From Streptomyces sp. MMG1533 (GTDB lineage Bacteria; Actinomycetota; Actinomycetes; Streptomycetales; Streptomycetaceae), in contig NZ_LGDG01000122.1 in assembly GCF_001279775.1 (NCBI RefSeq), positions 62,001 to 126,000 on the forward strand: a stretch of 64,000 bases of DNA, in the 5' to 3' direction. Within the stretch, counting starts at the first letter, position 1; each line of letters starts with the position of its first letter. Positions 17,966 through 26,053 of this stretch are shown here, piece after piece. Made by a program: the position numbers and the translations under genes. The notes below the pieces were generated by a model. The model saw only the letters and a program-made list of their open reading frames with translations, was not told the DNA's origin and made no database searches.

Positions 17966-20130
17966 GAGCGGGCTCCCGCCAGCGGCTCGGCGACCTGCTC
18001 GGGTACGTCGATGCGTGACTCGATGTACGGCGCCTCGGTGGTCGGGAGCGGAGACGAGGACCGTATCGCGCGCACGCACACCACCGTCGCGTTCACGATC
18101 ACCACGGCGACCAGCAGGAGGAAGAGGGAGATGAGAACGCCGTCGACGGTGGAGTTGGTGACCACGGTGTGCATGTCGTCGACGGTCTTGGCGGGCGGCA
18201 GGACCTGGCCGGCATCGATGGCGTCGGCATACCGCGTGCGCTGGGTGAAGAAGCCCACCTTGGGGTCGTCGGAGAAGATCTTCTGCCAGCCGGCGGTGAA
18301 GGTGACCACGACCACCCACGCCAGCGGGATGCCGGTGACCCAGGCGAAGCGCAGCCGCCCGGACTTGATCAGGATCGTGGTGCAGACGGTGAGGGCGATG
18401 GCGGCGAGCAGCTGGTTGGCGATGCCGAAGAGCGGGAAGAGCTGGTTGATCCCGCCCAGCGGGTCGGTGGCGCCGGTGTAGAGGAAGTAGCCCCAGGCGG
18501 CGACGACGAGGGCGCTGCACAGCCAGATGCCGGGCTTCCAGTTGACCCGGCCGACAGGCTTCCACACGTTGCCGAGCATGTCCTGCAGCATGAACCGCCC
18601 GACCCGGGTACCCGCGTCGACCGTCGTCAGGATGAACAGGGCCTCGAACATGATCGCGAAGTGGTACCAGAAGGCCTTCATCGCCGTGCCGCCGAAGACC
18701 CCGGAGAAGATCTCCGACATGCCGACGGCCAGGGTGGGCGCGCCGCCCGAGCGCGCGATCAGGGTCTGCTCCTCCACCGCCTTGGCCGCCTGGGTCAGCT
18801 GGTCGGGGGTGATGGTGAAGCCGAGGCCGGCCACCGCGTGGGACGCGGACTCGGCCGTGGCGCCGAGGAGGCCCGCGGGGGCGTTCATCGCGTAGTACAG
18901 GCCGGGTTCGAGGGTGGCCGCGGCGATCAGCGCCATGATCGCGACGAACGACTCCATCAGCATGGCGCCGTAGCCGATCAGCCGGACCTGGGACTCCTTC
19001 GCGATCAGCTTCGGCGTGGTGCCCGAGGCGACCAGGGCGTGGAAGCCGGACAGCGCACCGCAGGCGATGGTGATGAAGAGGAAGGGGAAGAGGGAGCCGG
19101 CGAAGACCGGACCGGCGCCCGAGCTCGCGAACTTGGTGACCGCGTCCGCCTGCAGCACGGGGGCGGCGACCACGACGCCGACCGCGAGCAGCGCGATCGT
19201 GCCGATCTTCATGAAGGTGGACAGGTAGTCGCGCGGCGCGAGCAGCATCCACACCGGCAGGACCGAGGCGACGAAGCCGTATCCGATCAGGCAGAAGACG
19301 AGGGTCGTCGGGCTGAGGGTGAAGGTGCCCGCGAGCGAGGAGTTCTGGATCCAGCTGCCGCCGGCGATGGCGAGCAGGAGCAGTGCCACGCCGATGAAGC
19401 TGGTCTCGACGACCCGGCCGGGGCGGATGCGGTGCATCCAGAAGCCCATGAACAGGGCGATGGGGATGGTCATGGCGACGGAGAAGGTGCCCCAGGGGGA
19501 GTGCGCGAGGGCGTTGACCACGACCAGGGCCAGTACACCCAGCAGGATGATCATGATGGCGAAGACGGCGATCAGGGCGGCGGCCCCGCCCGCCCGGCCG
19601 ATCTCGTCGCGGGCCATCTGCCCCAGCGACGTGCCGTTCCGCCGCATGGACAGGAACAGCACCACCATGTCCTGCACCGCCCCGGCGAAGATCACCCCGG
19701 CGACGATCCACAGGGTGCCGGGCAGGTACCCCATCTGGGCCGCGAGCACCGGGCCCACCAGCGGACCGGCGCCGGCGATCGCGGCGAAGTGGTGGCCGAG
19801 CAGTACCCGGCGGTCGGTCGGCTGGAAGTCGACGCCGTCCTCCAGGCGCTCGGCAGGGGTGGCCCTGCGGTCGTCCGGCTTCAGCACGCGCCGTGCGATG
19901 AAGCGGGAGTAGAAGCGGTAGGCGATGGCATACGAGCCGAGCGCGGCGACCACGAGCCAGACCGCGGAGATCTTCTCCCCACGGGCCAGTGCGAGGACGC
20001 CCCAGGCGACGGCGCCCAGCAGCGCGACGGTGGCCCACAGCAGGATCGACCGGGGGGACATGCGGGGCCGTACGGACGGCGGCTCCTGTGGCGCCGGGAG
20101 ACCGGATTCGGGCATGGCTGACGTACTCAT
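17962..20130 (-). CDS. cstA: Carbon starvation protein CstA-type pyruvate/peptide transporter
   Basis: 722 residues with about 16-18 hydrophobic helices, close to E. coli CstA (701). The conserved N-terminal CstA region includes RRVLLGHHFAAIAGAGPLVGPVLAAQMGYLPG (near 105-137), and the later FHALVASGTTPK loop is also present. The family imports pyruvate or peptides in carbon-limited cells. GAGGTGAGGAG precedes the ATG. Followed by the coupled ybdD-like gene and preceded by the DUF3311/SSS transporter group, so this stretch is rich in carboxylate uptake functions. Confidence 0.95.
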   Translation of the reverse strand: MSTSAMPESGLPAPQEPPSVRPRMSPRSILLWATVALLGAVAWGVLALARGEKISAVWLVVAALGSYAIAYRFYSRFIARRVLKPDDRRATPAERLEDGVDFQPTDRRVLLGHHFAAIAGAGPLVGPVLAAQMGYLPGTLWIVAGVIFAGAVQDMVVLFLSMRRNGTSLGQMARDEIGRAGGAAALIAVFAIMIILLGVLALVVVNALAHSPWGTFSVAMTIPIALFMGFWMHRIRPGRVVETSFIGVALLLLAIAGGSWIQNSSLAGTFTLSPTTLVFCLIGYGFVASVLPVWMLLAPRDYLSTFMKIGTIALLAVGVVVAAPVLQADAVTKFASSGAGPVFAGSLFPFLFITIACGALSGFHALVASGTTPKLIAKESQVRLIGYGAMLMESFVAIMALIAAATLEPGLYYAMNAPAGLLGATAESASHAVAGLGFTITPDQLTQAAKAVEEQTLIARSGGAPTLAVGMSEIFSGVFGGTAMKAFWYHFAIMFEALFILTTVDAGTRVGRFMLQDMLGNVWKPVGRVNWKPGIWLCSALVVAAWGYFLYTGATDPLGGINQLFPLFGIANQLLAAIALTVCTTILIKSGRLRFAWVTGIPLAWVVVVTFTAGWQKIFSDDPKVGFFTQRTRYADAIDAGQVLPPAKTVDDMHTVVTNSTVDGVLISLFLLLVAVVIVNATVVCVRAIRSSSPLPTTEAPYIESRIDVPEQVAEPLAGARS

Positions 20131-20178
20131 GGCGGCTCCTCACCTCGGGGGTGATGGGGGACAGGCAGTGCGTGAAGA

Positions 20179-20210
20179 CCGGCGACCGGGGTGTGACCTC
20201 CGGTCGCCGG
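20179..20210. terminator. Perfect 11-bp inverted repeat after the DUF3311 gene
   Basis: CCGGCGACCGG and CCGGTCGCCGG with a 10-base loop. Lies between the DUF3311 stop and the cstA start on the same strand, so it would separate the two transcripts. Confidence 0.7.
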
Positions 20211-20216
20211 CCCGGA

Positions 20217-20438
20217 TCAGGGATCGCGGTGTTCGTGCCTGGTCAGCGCGTACGCGGCGAGCAGGCAGAGGCCGCACCCCGGCACCCAGGCGAGCTGGTA
20301 CCAGTAGAAGAACGGCGTGCCCGCGAGCCGTGGGCTCGCACCGGCGTACCAGGGGACCCACAGCAGTCCCGCCGCGGGTGCGAGGAGCAGGAGGGCGACG
20401 GCGACGCGCCGTAGCCGGTGATGACCGGTCCGTGCCAT
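20217..20438 (-). CDS. DUF3311 small membrane protein
   Basis: 73 residues with two membrane helices (VAVALLLLAPAAGLLWVPW and FYWYQLAWVPGCGLCLLAAYAL) and a short basic start. DUF3311 proteins are normally encoded next to sodium:solute symporters of the MctP/SSS type and are thought to be accessory subunits. Here the symporter gene is divergent, 166 bases away, instead of downstream in the same operon. GAGGAG precedes the ATG. Confidence 0.8.
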   Translation of the reverse strand: MARTGHHRLRRVAVALLLLAPAAGLLWVPWYAGASPRLAGTPFFYWYQLAWVPGCGLCLLAAYALTRHEHRDP

Positions 20439-20604
20439 GACCTGCGCTCCTCTCCCGCTCGCTGTGGGTCTGTGCAAGAGTTGCCCACCCGCCGGAAGTG
20501 GTTGACAGCGGATTTCCAGAAGATTTCCGGCCGTGCTCCGTCAACCGAATCAGCCGTCTGCGCAACCAACCGGTGAGACCCAGGCACACCAAGGACGGTG
20601 ACCC

Positions 20605-22167
20605 ATGGCCGATGGCGCCATGACCGCGACGTTTCTCGCCGTGATCGGCGGGGCGTCGCTGCTCGCGGTCACCGCACGCCGCCTGCACCCGAGCGACCGG
20701 CTGCCCTCCCTGGAGGGCTGGGCGCTGGCCGACCGGAGCCTTGGCCCCGTGTGGACCTGGTTCCTGCTCGGCGGCACGATCTTCACCGCCTACACCTTCA
20801 CCGCCGTCCCCGGACTGGCGTACGGCAACGGCGCGCCCGCCTTCTTCGCCGTGCCGTACACGGTGATCGTCTGCCCGCTCGCCTTCGTGCTGCTGAGCAG
20901 ACTGTGGACCGTGGCCCGCCGGCACGGCTACATCACCGCCGCCGACTTCGTGCGCGGACGCTACGGGTCGCCGCCGCTGGCCCTGGTGGTCGCGCTGACC
21001 GGGATCCTCGCGACGATGCCGTACCTGGCGTTGCAACTGCTCGGCATCCGCGCGGTGTTGACGGCCGGAGGCGTGTACCCGCGCGGCGCGGGCGGCGACC
21101 TGGTGATGGTCGCGCTCTTCGCGGGGCTCGCGGTGGCGACGTACCGGCACGGGCTGCGGGCGCCCACCGTGATCTCCGCACTCAAGGCGGTGGCCGTCTT
21201 CGTCTCGCTCACCGCCGTCTGCTGGCTGGTCCTCGACCGGCTCGGCGGCCCCGGGCCGGTCTTCGACGGCGCCGCCCGGCGGCTCGGCGGGACGGACGCG
21301 GCGCACTCCGCGCTGCTGTTGTCCCCCGCCCAGCAGCCGGCCTACGCCACGCTCGCCCTCGGTTCCGCGCTGGCCCTGCTGATGTACCCGCACGTCCTCA
21401 CCGCGGGGTTCGCCGCCGACGGCCCGCGCACCCTGCGCAAGGTCTCCGTGGCGCTGCCCGCCTGGACGGGGCTGCTCGCGCTCTTCGGCTTCCTCGGCGT
21501 CGCCGCCCTCGCGGTGGGCGTACGCGCACCGGAAGGCGGGGCCGAGGCCGCCGTGCCGATGCTCGTCGACCGGCTGATGCCGGCGCCGCTGGCCGGGCTG
21601 GTGTTCGCCGCGATCACCGTGGGGGCGCTGGTCCCGGCCGCCGTGATGTCCATAGCCGCCGCCACCAGCTTCGTACGGAACGTGTACGTCGAGTACGTCC
21701 ACCCGACCGCCACCCCCAAGCGGCAGGTGCGCATCGCCAAGGCGGTGTCGCTGACCGCGAAGGTGGGGGCGGTCGCGTTCGTGTTCGGGCTGCGCGACCA
21801 GGACGCGATCAATCTCCAACTGCTCGGCGGCGTCTGGATCCTGCAGATCTTCCCCGCCGTGGCAGTCGGGCTGTTCACCGGGCGGCTGCATCCACGGGCG
21901 CTCCTGGCCGGATGGGCCGTGGGCATGGCGGCCGGAACCGTCCTGGTGGTGCGGGAGGGGTTCTCGTCCGTCGTGCCGGTCGGCCTCGGCGGCCCGCCCG
22001 TGGAGATCTACGCCGGGCTCGTCGCCCTGCTGCTCAATCTGACCGTCGCCGTGGCCGCAACCCTGGCCATGGAACGCCTCGGCGTCCCGCGCGGCGCCGA
22101 CCTGACCGACCTACCGACCCGCCTGGCCGTCAGGCGGCGCCCCGAGACGGGAGCGAACAACCCGTGA
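20605..22167 (+). CDS. Sodium:solute symporter (SSS family)
   Basis: 520 residues, about 13 hydrophobic helices, SSS pattern: GWALADRSLGPVWTWFLLGG near the start, HGYITAADFVRGRYG (the conserved cytoplasmic loop), and PAAVMSIAAATSFVRNVY. Related proteins such as MctP carry monocarboxylates with Na+ (inference for this one). ATG 20605 is seven bases after an alternative GTG. The last codons overlap the sigma factor start (GTGA), tying sigma factor synthesis to transporter translation. Confidence 0.9.
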   Translation: MADGAMTATFLAVIGGASLLAVTARRLHPSDRLPSLEGWALADRSLGPVWTWFLLGGTIFTAYTFTAVPGLAYGNGAPAFFAVPYTVIVCPLAFVLLSRLWTVARRHGYITAADFVRGRYGSPPLALVVALTGILATMPYLALQLLGIRAVLTAGGVYPRGAGGDLVMVALFAGLAVATYRHGLRAPTVISALKAVAVFVSLTAVCWLVLDRLGGPGPVFDGAARRLGGTDAAHSALLLSPAQQPAYATLALGSALALLMYPHVLTAGFAADGPRTLRKVSVALPAWTGLLALFGFLGVAALAVGVRAPEGGAEAAVPMLVDRLMPAPLAGLVFAAITVGALVPAAVMSIAAATSFVRNVYVEYVHPTATPKRQVRIAKAVSLTAKVGAVAFVFGLRDQDAINLQLLGGVWILQIFPAVAVGLFTGRLHPRALLAGWAVGMAAGTVLVVREGFSSVVPVGLGGPPVEIYAGLVALLLNLTVAVAATLAMERLGVPRGADLTDLPTRLAVRRRPETGANNP

Positions 22168-22751
22168 GACGCAGACCGGACATCCCCCTCACGCTGCCGC
22201 CCGTGCCGCCGCCCGCGACTCCGGCCGATCCCCTCATGCCCCCGGTGAGCGACCCGGCCGACCTGGAGCGGGAGGCCGCCCTGGCCCGTCTGTTCGAGCT
22301 GCACTACGCCTCCATGCTGCGCCTGGCGGTGCTGCTCGGCGCGGACGATCCGGAGAACGTGGTCGCCGAGGCGTACTACCAGATCTACCGCAAGTGGCGG
22401 CGGCTGCGGGACACCCAGGCGGCGGAGGCGTATCTGCGCTCCACCGTCTGCAACCTGACCCGGATGCGCATACGTCACCTTCAAGTGGCCCGCAGACATG
22501 TGGAGAACCCGCCGGAGGAGGTCGTCGCCTCCGCCGAGAGCACCGCCCTCCTGCACGACGACCAGCGTGTGCTGATCGACGCACTCCAGCAGTTGCCGGC
22601 CCGGCAGCGCGAGGCGCTCGTGCTGCGGCACTGGCTCGGCCTGAAGGAGAGCGAGATCGCCGCCGCGATGGGCATCTCCTGCGGGTCGGTCAAGACACAC
22701 ACGGCGCGCGGTATCGCCGCCCTGAGCCAGGCGATGGAGGCTCGGAGATGA
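22164..22751 (+). CDS. ECF-type RNA polymerase sigma factor
   Basis: 195 residues from GTG overlapping the symporter stop. After a proline-rich leader of about 25 residues, region 2 is at 35-105 (LFELHYASMLRLAVLLG ... AYYQIYRKWRRLRD) and region 4 at 140-185 (LPARQREALVLRHWLGLKESEIAAAMGISCGSVKTHTARG). It resembles the SigE/SigM-like group of streptomycetes. It is followed by a coupled membrane protein gene that could be its regulator. The unusual feature is its translational coupling to a transporter. Confidence 0.9.
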   Translation: MRRRPDIPLTLPPVPPPATPADPLMPPVSDPADLEREAALARLFELHYASMLRLAVLLGADDPENVVAEAYYQIYRKWRRLRDTQAAEAYLRSTVCNLTRMRIRHLQVARRHVENPPEEVVASAESTALLHDDQRVLIDALQQLPARQREALVLRHWLGLKESEIAAAMGISCGSVKTHTARGIAALSQAMEARR

Positions 22752-23164
22752 ACGACACCGGCCGGGGCCGCACCGAGAACGAACGCACGGCGAAGGGCCA
22801 CCCCGCGAACGAACGCACGGCGAACGACCACACGGAGAAGGACGGCATGGAACACGAGCGCGGCCGGGCGCCGGAAGGCGTGGCGGACGTGGGCCGGACG
22901 GAACGGGAACTGCGCGAAGCCCTGGAGACGCTGGCCGGCGGAGTACGGGCCGCGCCGGACGCCTATCGCACGGCCCGCGGCGAGTGGCTGCGCCGGGAAC
23001 GCCGCCGCCGGCTCGTCCTCGCCGTCCTCATCGCCGTCGTCTTCACCCTGGCCACGCTGATCGGCCTGTGGGTCCTCAACCAGGCCCCGGCCGACCCCGG
23101 CGTCATCTTCTCCGGCGCCGGAAGCGCCATTGCCCCTGGCGGGGCGGTGATCGGGCCGGGATGA
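22748..23164 (+). CDS. Single-pass membrane protein, possible anti-sigma partner
   Basis: 138 residues; ATG overlaps the sigma factor stop (ATGA). Hydrophilic N-terminus with an internal repeat of NERTAxxHxx units (residues 11-30), a helical segment TERELREALETLAGGVRAAPDAYRTARGEW, then one membrane helix (89-110) and a short Gly/Ala-rich outer tail. The layout (cytosolic helix region, one transmembrane helix, coupling to an ECF gene) fits an anti-sigma factor, but there is no zinc-binding HxxxCxxC motif. Function inferred from context only. Confidence 0.7.
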   Translation: MNDTGRGRTENERTAKGHPANERTANDHTEKDGMEHERGRAPEGVADVGRTERELREALETLAGGVRAAPDAYRTARGEWLRRERRRRLVLAVLIAVVFTLATLIGLWVLNQAPADPGVIFSGAGSAIAPGGAVIGPG

Positions 23165-23257
23165 GGGGCGTGCGGTGCGGAGTTCGTGCCGCCGGCTTGT
23201 CAGTGGGCAGGTCTAGTGTGCGTGACACCGGAACCAGGCCTGACCAAGGGGGAGCCC

Positions 23258-23818
23258 ATGACCACGCTCGACAACCGTCCGAACACGGCACTCCTCGTCG
23301 TCGACGTGCAGAAGGGCGTCGTCGACGAAGCCCACGAGCGCGACACGGTCGTCGCGAACATCGGCAGTCTCGTCGAGAAGGCGCGGCAGGAACGGGTCCC
23401 CGTCGTCTGGGTCCAGCATTCCGACGAGCAGATGGCGAAGGGGAGCGACGACTGGCGGATCGTCCCCGAGCTGACTCCGGGCATCGGCGAGCCGCTCGTC
23501 GAGAAGACCTACGGCGACTCCTTCGAGGACACCATGCTCGAGACCGTGTTGTCGGGCCTCGGAGTCGGCCGACTCGTCGTCGTCGGCGCGGCGACCGATG
23601 TGTGCATCCGCTCGACGCTGCACGGTGCGCTCGTCAGGGGATACGACGCGACCCTTGTCAGCGACGCCCATACGACGGACGACCAGACCGCTTGGGGAGC
23701 GCCGCCGCCGGACCAGGTCATCGCGCACACGAACCTGTACTGGACCTACCAGACGGCACCGGGGCGCACGGCCGGGACGGTCGGGACCCGCGACGTCGCC
23801 TTCGGCGGTATGTCCTGA
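23258..23818 (+). CDS. Isochorismatase-family cysteine hydrolase
   Basis: 186 residues. Catalytic triad of the family visible: Asp16 (VVDVQKG), Lys83 (VEKTYGDSF) and Cys116 (GAATDVCIRSTL), including the cis-peptide region before the Cys. Members hydrolyse amides or vinyl ethers (nicotinamide, N-carbamoyl compounds, isochorismate); the substrate cannot be chosen. AAGGGGGAG precedes the ATG. Confidence 0.92.
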   Translation: MTTLDNRPNTALLVVDVQKGVVDEAHERDTVVANIGSLVEKARQERVPVVWVQHSDEQMAKGSDDWRIVPELTPGIGEPLVEKTYGDSFEDTMLETVLSGLGVGRLVVVGAATDVCIRSTLHGALVRGYDATLVSDAHTTDDQTAWGAPPPDQVIAHTNLYWTYQTAPGRTAGTVGTRDVAFGGMS

Positions 23819-23920
23819 AGCCACGTCCGCGTGTCCACCGGCCCGGTCCCGCTGCACATCGCTGATCCGATGGCTGTGATCGACTCGGCCATTGGAAATC
23901 CGATGGTCTTTGTGCCTACG

Positions 23921-23960
23921 GTCGAGAACGTCGCCGGGTGGTCGAGAACGTCGCCGGGTG
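23921..23960. repeat. 20-bp perfect tandem duplication
   Basis: GTCGAGAACGTCGCCGGGTG twice head to tail (23921-23940, 23941-23960), 109 bases upstream of the DJ-1/PfpI gene, where it may affect promoter spacing. Confidence 0.9.
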
Positions 23961-24069
23961 GCGGCAGTAAGCACGGGGTGGTGCTGATTCACCCAAGAGA
24001 GCCATAACCACCGTCCGTCACGGCAGCACCCTTTCCGATCCGAGACGGACAGTGCCCGAGGAGATGACG

Positions 24070-24765
24070 ATGGCGAAGATCCTTTTCGTGATGACCGGTG
24101 CCGACCGCTGGACCCTGGCCGACGGCAGCACGCACCCCACCGGCTTCTGGGCCGAGGAGGCCGTCGCACCCTACGAGGCCTTCAAGGCCGCCGGGCACGA
24201 GGTCACCGTGGCCACCCCCGGCGGCGTGGTCCCGCCCGTCGACCAGGGCAGCCTCGGCTCCGGCGCCAACGGTGGCCCGGAGCAGGCCGCCAAGATCCGC
24301 GCCGTCGTGGAGACGGCTCCCGAGCTCCGGGCCCCGATCGCGCTGACCGACGTACGCCTCGACGAGTACGACGCGGTCTATGTCCCCGGCGGCCACGGCC
24401 CCATGGAGGACCTGGCGGTGAACGCGGACTCGGGCACCATCCTCACGCGGGCGGTGGGGAGCGGGATGCCGGTCGGCGTGGTCTGCCACGGCCCGGCCGC
24501 GCTGCTCGCCGCGGTCAAGGAGGACGGCACCAACGCCTACGCCGGCTTCCGCATCACCGCTTTCACCAACACCGAGGAGCAGCTCGCCGGCAACGCCGAG
24601 CGCGCCAAGTGGCTGCTCCAGGACCGCCTGACGGAGGCGGGCCTGAAAGTCGAGGTCGGCGAGCCATGGGCGCCGCACGTCGAGGTCGACCGCAACGTCG
24701 TCACCGGCCAGAACCCGGCCTCCTCCGCCCCGCTCGCCGCCGAGCTGCTCAAGAAGCTGGCCTGA
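24070..24765 (+). CDS. DJ-1/PfpI (Hsp31-like) class I glutamine amidotransferase-fold protein
   Basis: 231 residues. Nucleophile elbow VVCHGPAAL with Cys139-His140, preceded by YVPGGHGPMEDL, and the glutamate E28/E29 after GFWAEE that pairs with the Cys. This is the Hsp31/glyoxalase III-type arrangement; such proteins detoxify methylglyoxal as D-lactate or act as deglycase/chaperone. GAGGAG precedes the chosen ATG by six bases; an in-frame ATG two codons earlier is possible. Confidence 0.9.
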   Translation: MAKILFVMTGADRWTLADGSTHPTGFWAEEAVAPYEAFKAAGHEVTVATPGGVVPPVDQGSLGSGANGGPEQAAKIRAVVETAPELRAPIALTDVRLDEYDAVYVPGGHGPMEDLAVNADSGTILTRAVGSGMPVGVVCHGPAALLAAVKEDGTNAYAGFRITAFTNTEEQLAGNAERAKWLLQDRLTEAGLKVEVGEPWAPHVEVDRNVVTGQNPASSAPLAAELLKKLA

Positions 24766-25059
24766 AAGTCCCTGGCGTGGAGGCGGGCGAACGGCAGGGC
24801 GTCCGTCTCCACGTGGCCGCCGCCCGCTTCTGCTTCGTCGGCCTGGCCTCGGCCTCGGCGAGTGCCGGTGGCGTACCGCCGTCTTGAGCGCAACCGCGGT
24901 GCCTCCTGCGGAACCGGCCCTGGACGCCGGGGAGTTCGACATTGCCGCCCACCGCAGGTCGGTCGGTCGCCGAGTTGCAGGTCTGCAACGCGCTGCTACG
25001 GCAACGCCCCGCTACGGCCGCGACGGCGCCCGCCCCCGTCGCTTCCGGCTACGGCCGCG

Positions 25060-25437
25060 TCAGCGCCCGCCCGCTCCGCCGCTCCCGAAGGAACCGCTGC
25101 TGCCCTCCTCCCAGCGGGGCCGGTCCGTGGACGAGTCGGTCCGGGTTCCGGCGTCGCCGTGGCCGTGGCCGTGGCCGGAGAGCTGGTGCGGGGTCAGACG
25201 GTGATCACTCCGCGGCACCTCGTCGGGCTCCCGGTTCTCCCGCACCTCGCGGACCGGACCGTCCTCCGGCAGCCGCGGCTGCTCCTCGGGCGTCGGCCGC
25301 GGGGGCTCCCGGCGCTTGACGCGGACACCGAGAGCGAAGGCGCCGATCAGCACCGCCACGACCACCACACCCACCACGACCAGGCCGAGGCCGAGAGCGC
25401 CCCGACCTGCGGCGATGTCCATCCATGAGGTATTCAT
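25060..25437 (-). CDS. DUF6479-family small membrane protein
   Basis: 125 residues: short N-terminus, one membrane helix (GALGLGLVVVGVVVVAVLIGAFALGV, about 13-38), then a hydrophilic tail with REVRENREPDEVP and RLTPHQLSGHGHGHG, the Streptomyces DUF6479 pattern, ending in a Ser/Gly-rich tail. Function unknown. It lies convergent to the DJ-1-like gene. The 294 bases between their stops hold a 25-bp imperfect direct repeat built on GCTACGGCCGCG (about 25010-25075), which overlaps the end of this gene. Confidence 0.8.
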   Translation of the reverse strand: MNTSWMDIAAGRGALGLGLVVVGVVVVAVLIGAFALGVRVKRREPPRPTPEEQPRLPEDGPVREVRENREPDEVPRSDHRLTPHQLSGHGHGHGDAGTRTDSSTDRPRWEEGSSGSFGSGGAGGR

Positions 25438-25567
25438 GGCACGCGAGTACCCCTGGCACCGTCGGCGAACCTGTGCCCCGCGCGGTCGGGCGGCGGACCC
25501 CGGAGAAGGGGCCGGAACCCTGGGAAACACGGGGTTTGGCCCGGTCGGCGGCGGCTACCCGCCCGGT

Positions 25568-25942
25568 GTGACATCGACGACAGACCAACAGGAGCTCTTC
25601 CGGTTCCTGGAGGACAGGTTCGCCTGCGCCCAGGCGTGCACCGAGTGCGCACGGGCGTGTGCCCTGCGCGCAAGCCTCATGGATCCGGACGGCACAGAGG
25701 AACAGGAACTCGTACGGCGCAAGGGCATCATGTGCGCGGAGGTCTGCGACGCGACCTGCCGGGTGCTCTCCGAGCAGAACTGCCTGGACGAGGAGGGCAT
25801 CCGCGTCCAGCTGGAGTGGTGCCGGTCGGTGTGCCTGGAGTGCGCGCACGTCTTCGACCGGTACCCGGGCACGGAGGACGGCGCGAAGGCGTGCCGTGAG
25901 TGCGCACAGGCCTGCTCGGACTTCATCGCCACCCTGGTCTGA
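25568..25942 (+). CDS. Four-helix-bundle cysteine-rich (DUF326-type, probable copper-binding) protein
   Basis: 124 residues. Cysteines repeat along the helices as CAQACTECARAC, CAEVCDATC, CRSVCLECAHVF and CRECAQAC. This is the arrangement of DUF326 four-helix-bundle proteins related to copper storage proteins, where thiols line the bundle and bind Cu(I). GTG 25568 is chosen because homologous residues start there; no good ribosome site is visible and the frame extends upstream, so the start is uncertain. Confidence 0.8.
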   Translation: MTSTTDQQELFRFLEDRFACAQACTECARACALRASLMDPDGTEEQELVRRKGIMCAEVCDATCRVLSEQNCLDEEGIRVQLEWCRSVCLECAHVFDRYPGTEDGAKACRECAQACSDFIATLV

Positions 25943-25997
25943 GAGTTCGGCCGACGGGGCGCCGAGGGGCCGACCGCGCATGCCCATTCCCAATTTC

Positions 25998-26011
25998 TGG
26001 AACACGTTCTA
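25998..26011. promoter_or_regulatory. KstR-like operator upstream of the acyl-CoA dehydrogenase gene
   Basis: TGGAACACGTTCTA matches the TnnAACnnGTTnnA consensus known for the TetR-family steroid-catabolism repressor KstR in mycobacteria and rhodococci. It is 42 bases upstream of the acyl-CoA dehydrogenase start, a typical repressor position. Confidence 0.55.
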
Positions 26012-26053
26012 CGGTGTGCGCGGTCAGGACCGGCCTGGGAGCCTGGAGGCGCC

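Noticed and set aside
14570..18481. A single open frame of 1303 codons on the plus strand
   Set aside because: It is antisense to dhaL, dhaK, the aminotransferase and cstA, all of which have strong motifs and good starts. Long antisense open frames are a side effect of very GC-rich third positions.
20179..20210. 11-bp inverted repeat as a regulator binding site
   Set aside because: It is GC-rich, lies directly after a stop codon and has a loop of 10 bases, so a terminator is the simpler reading.
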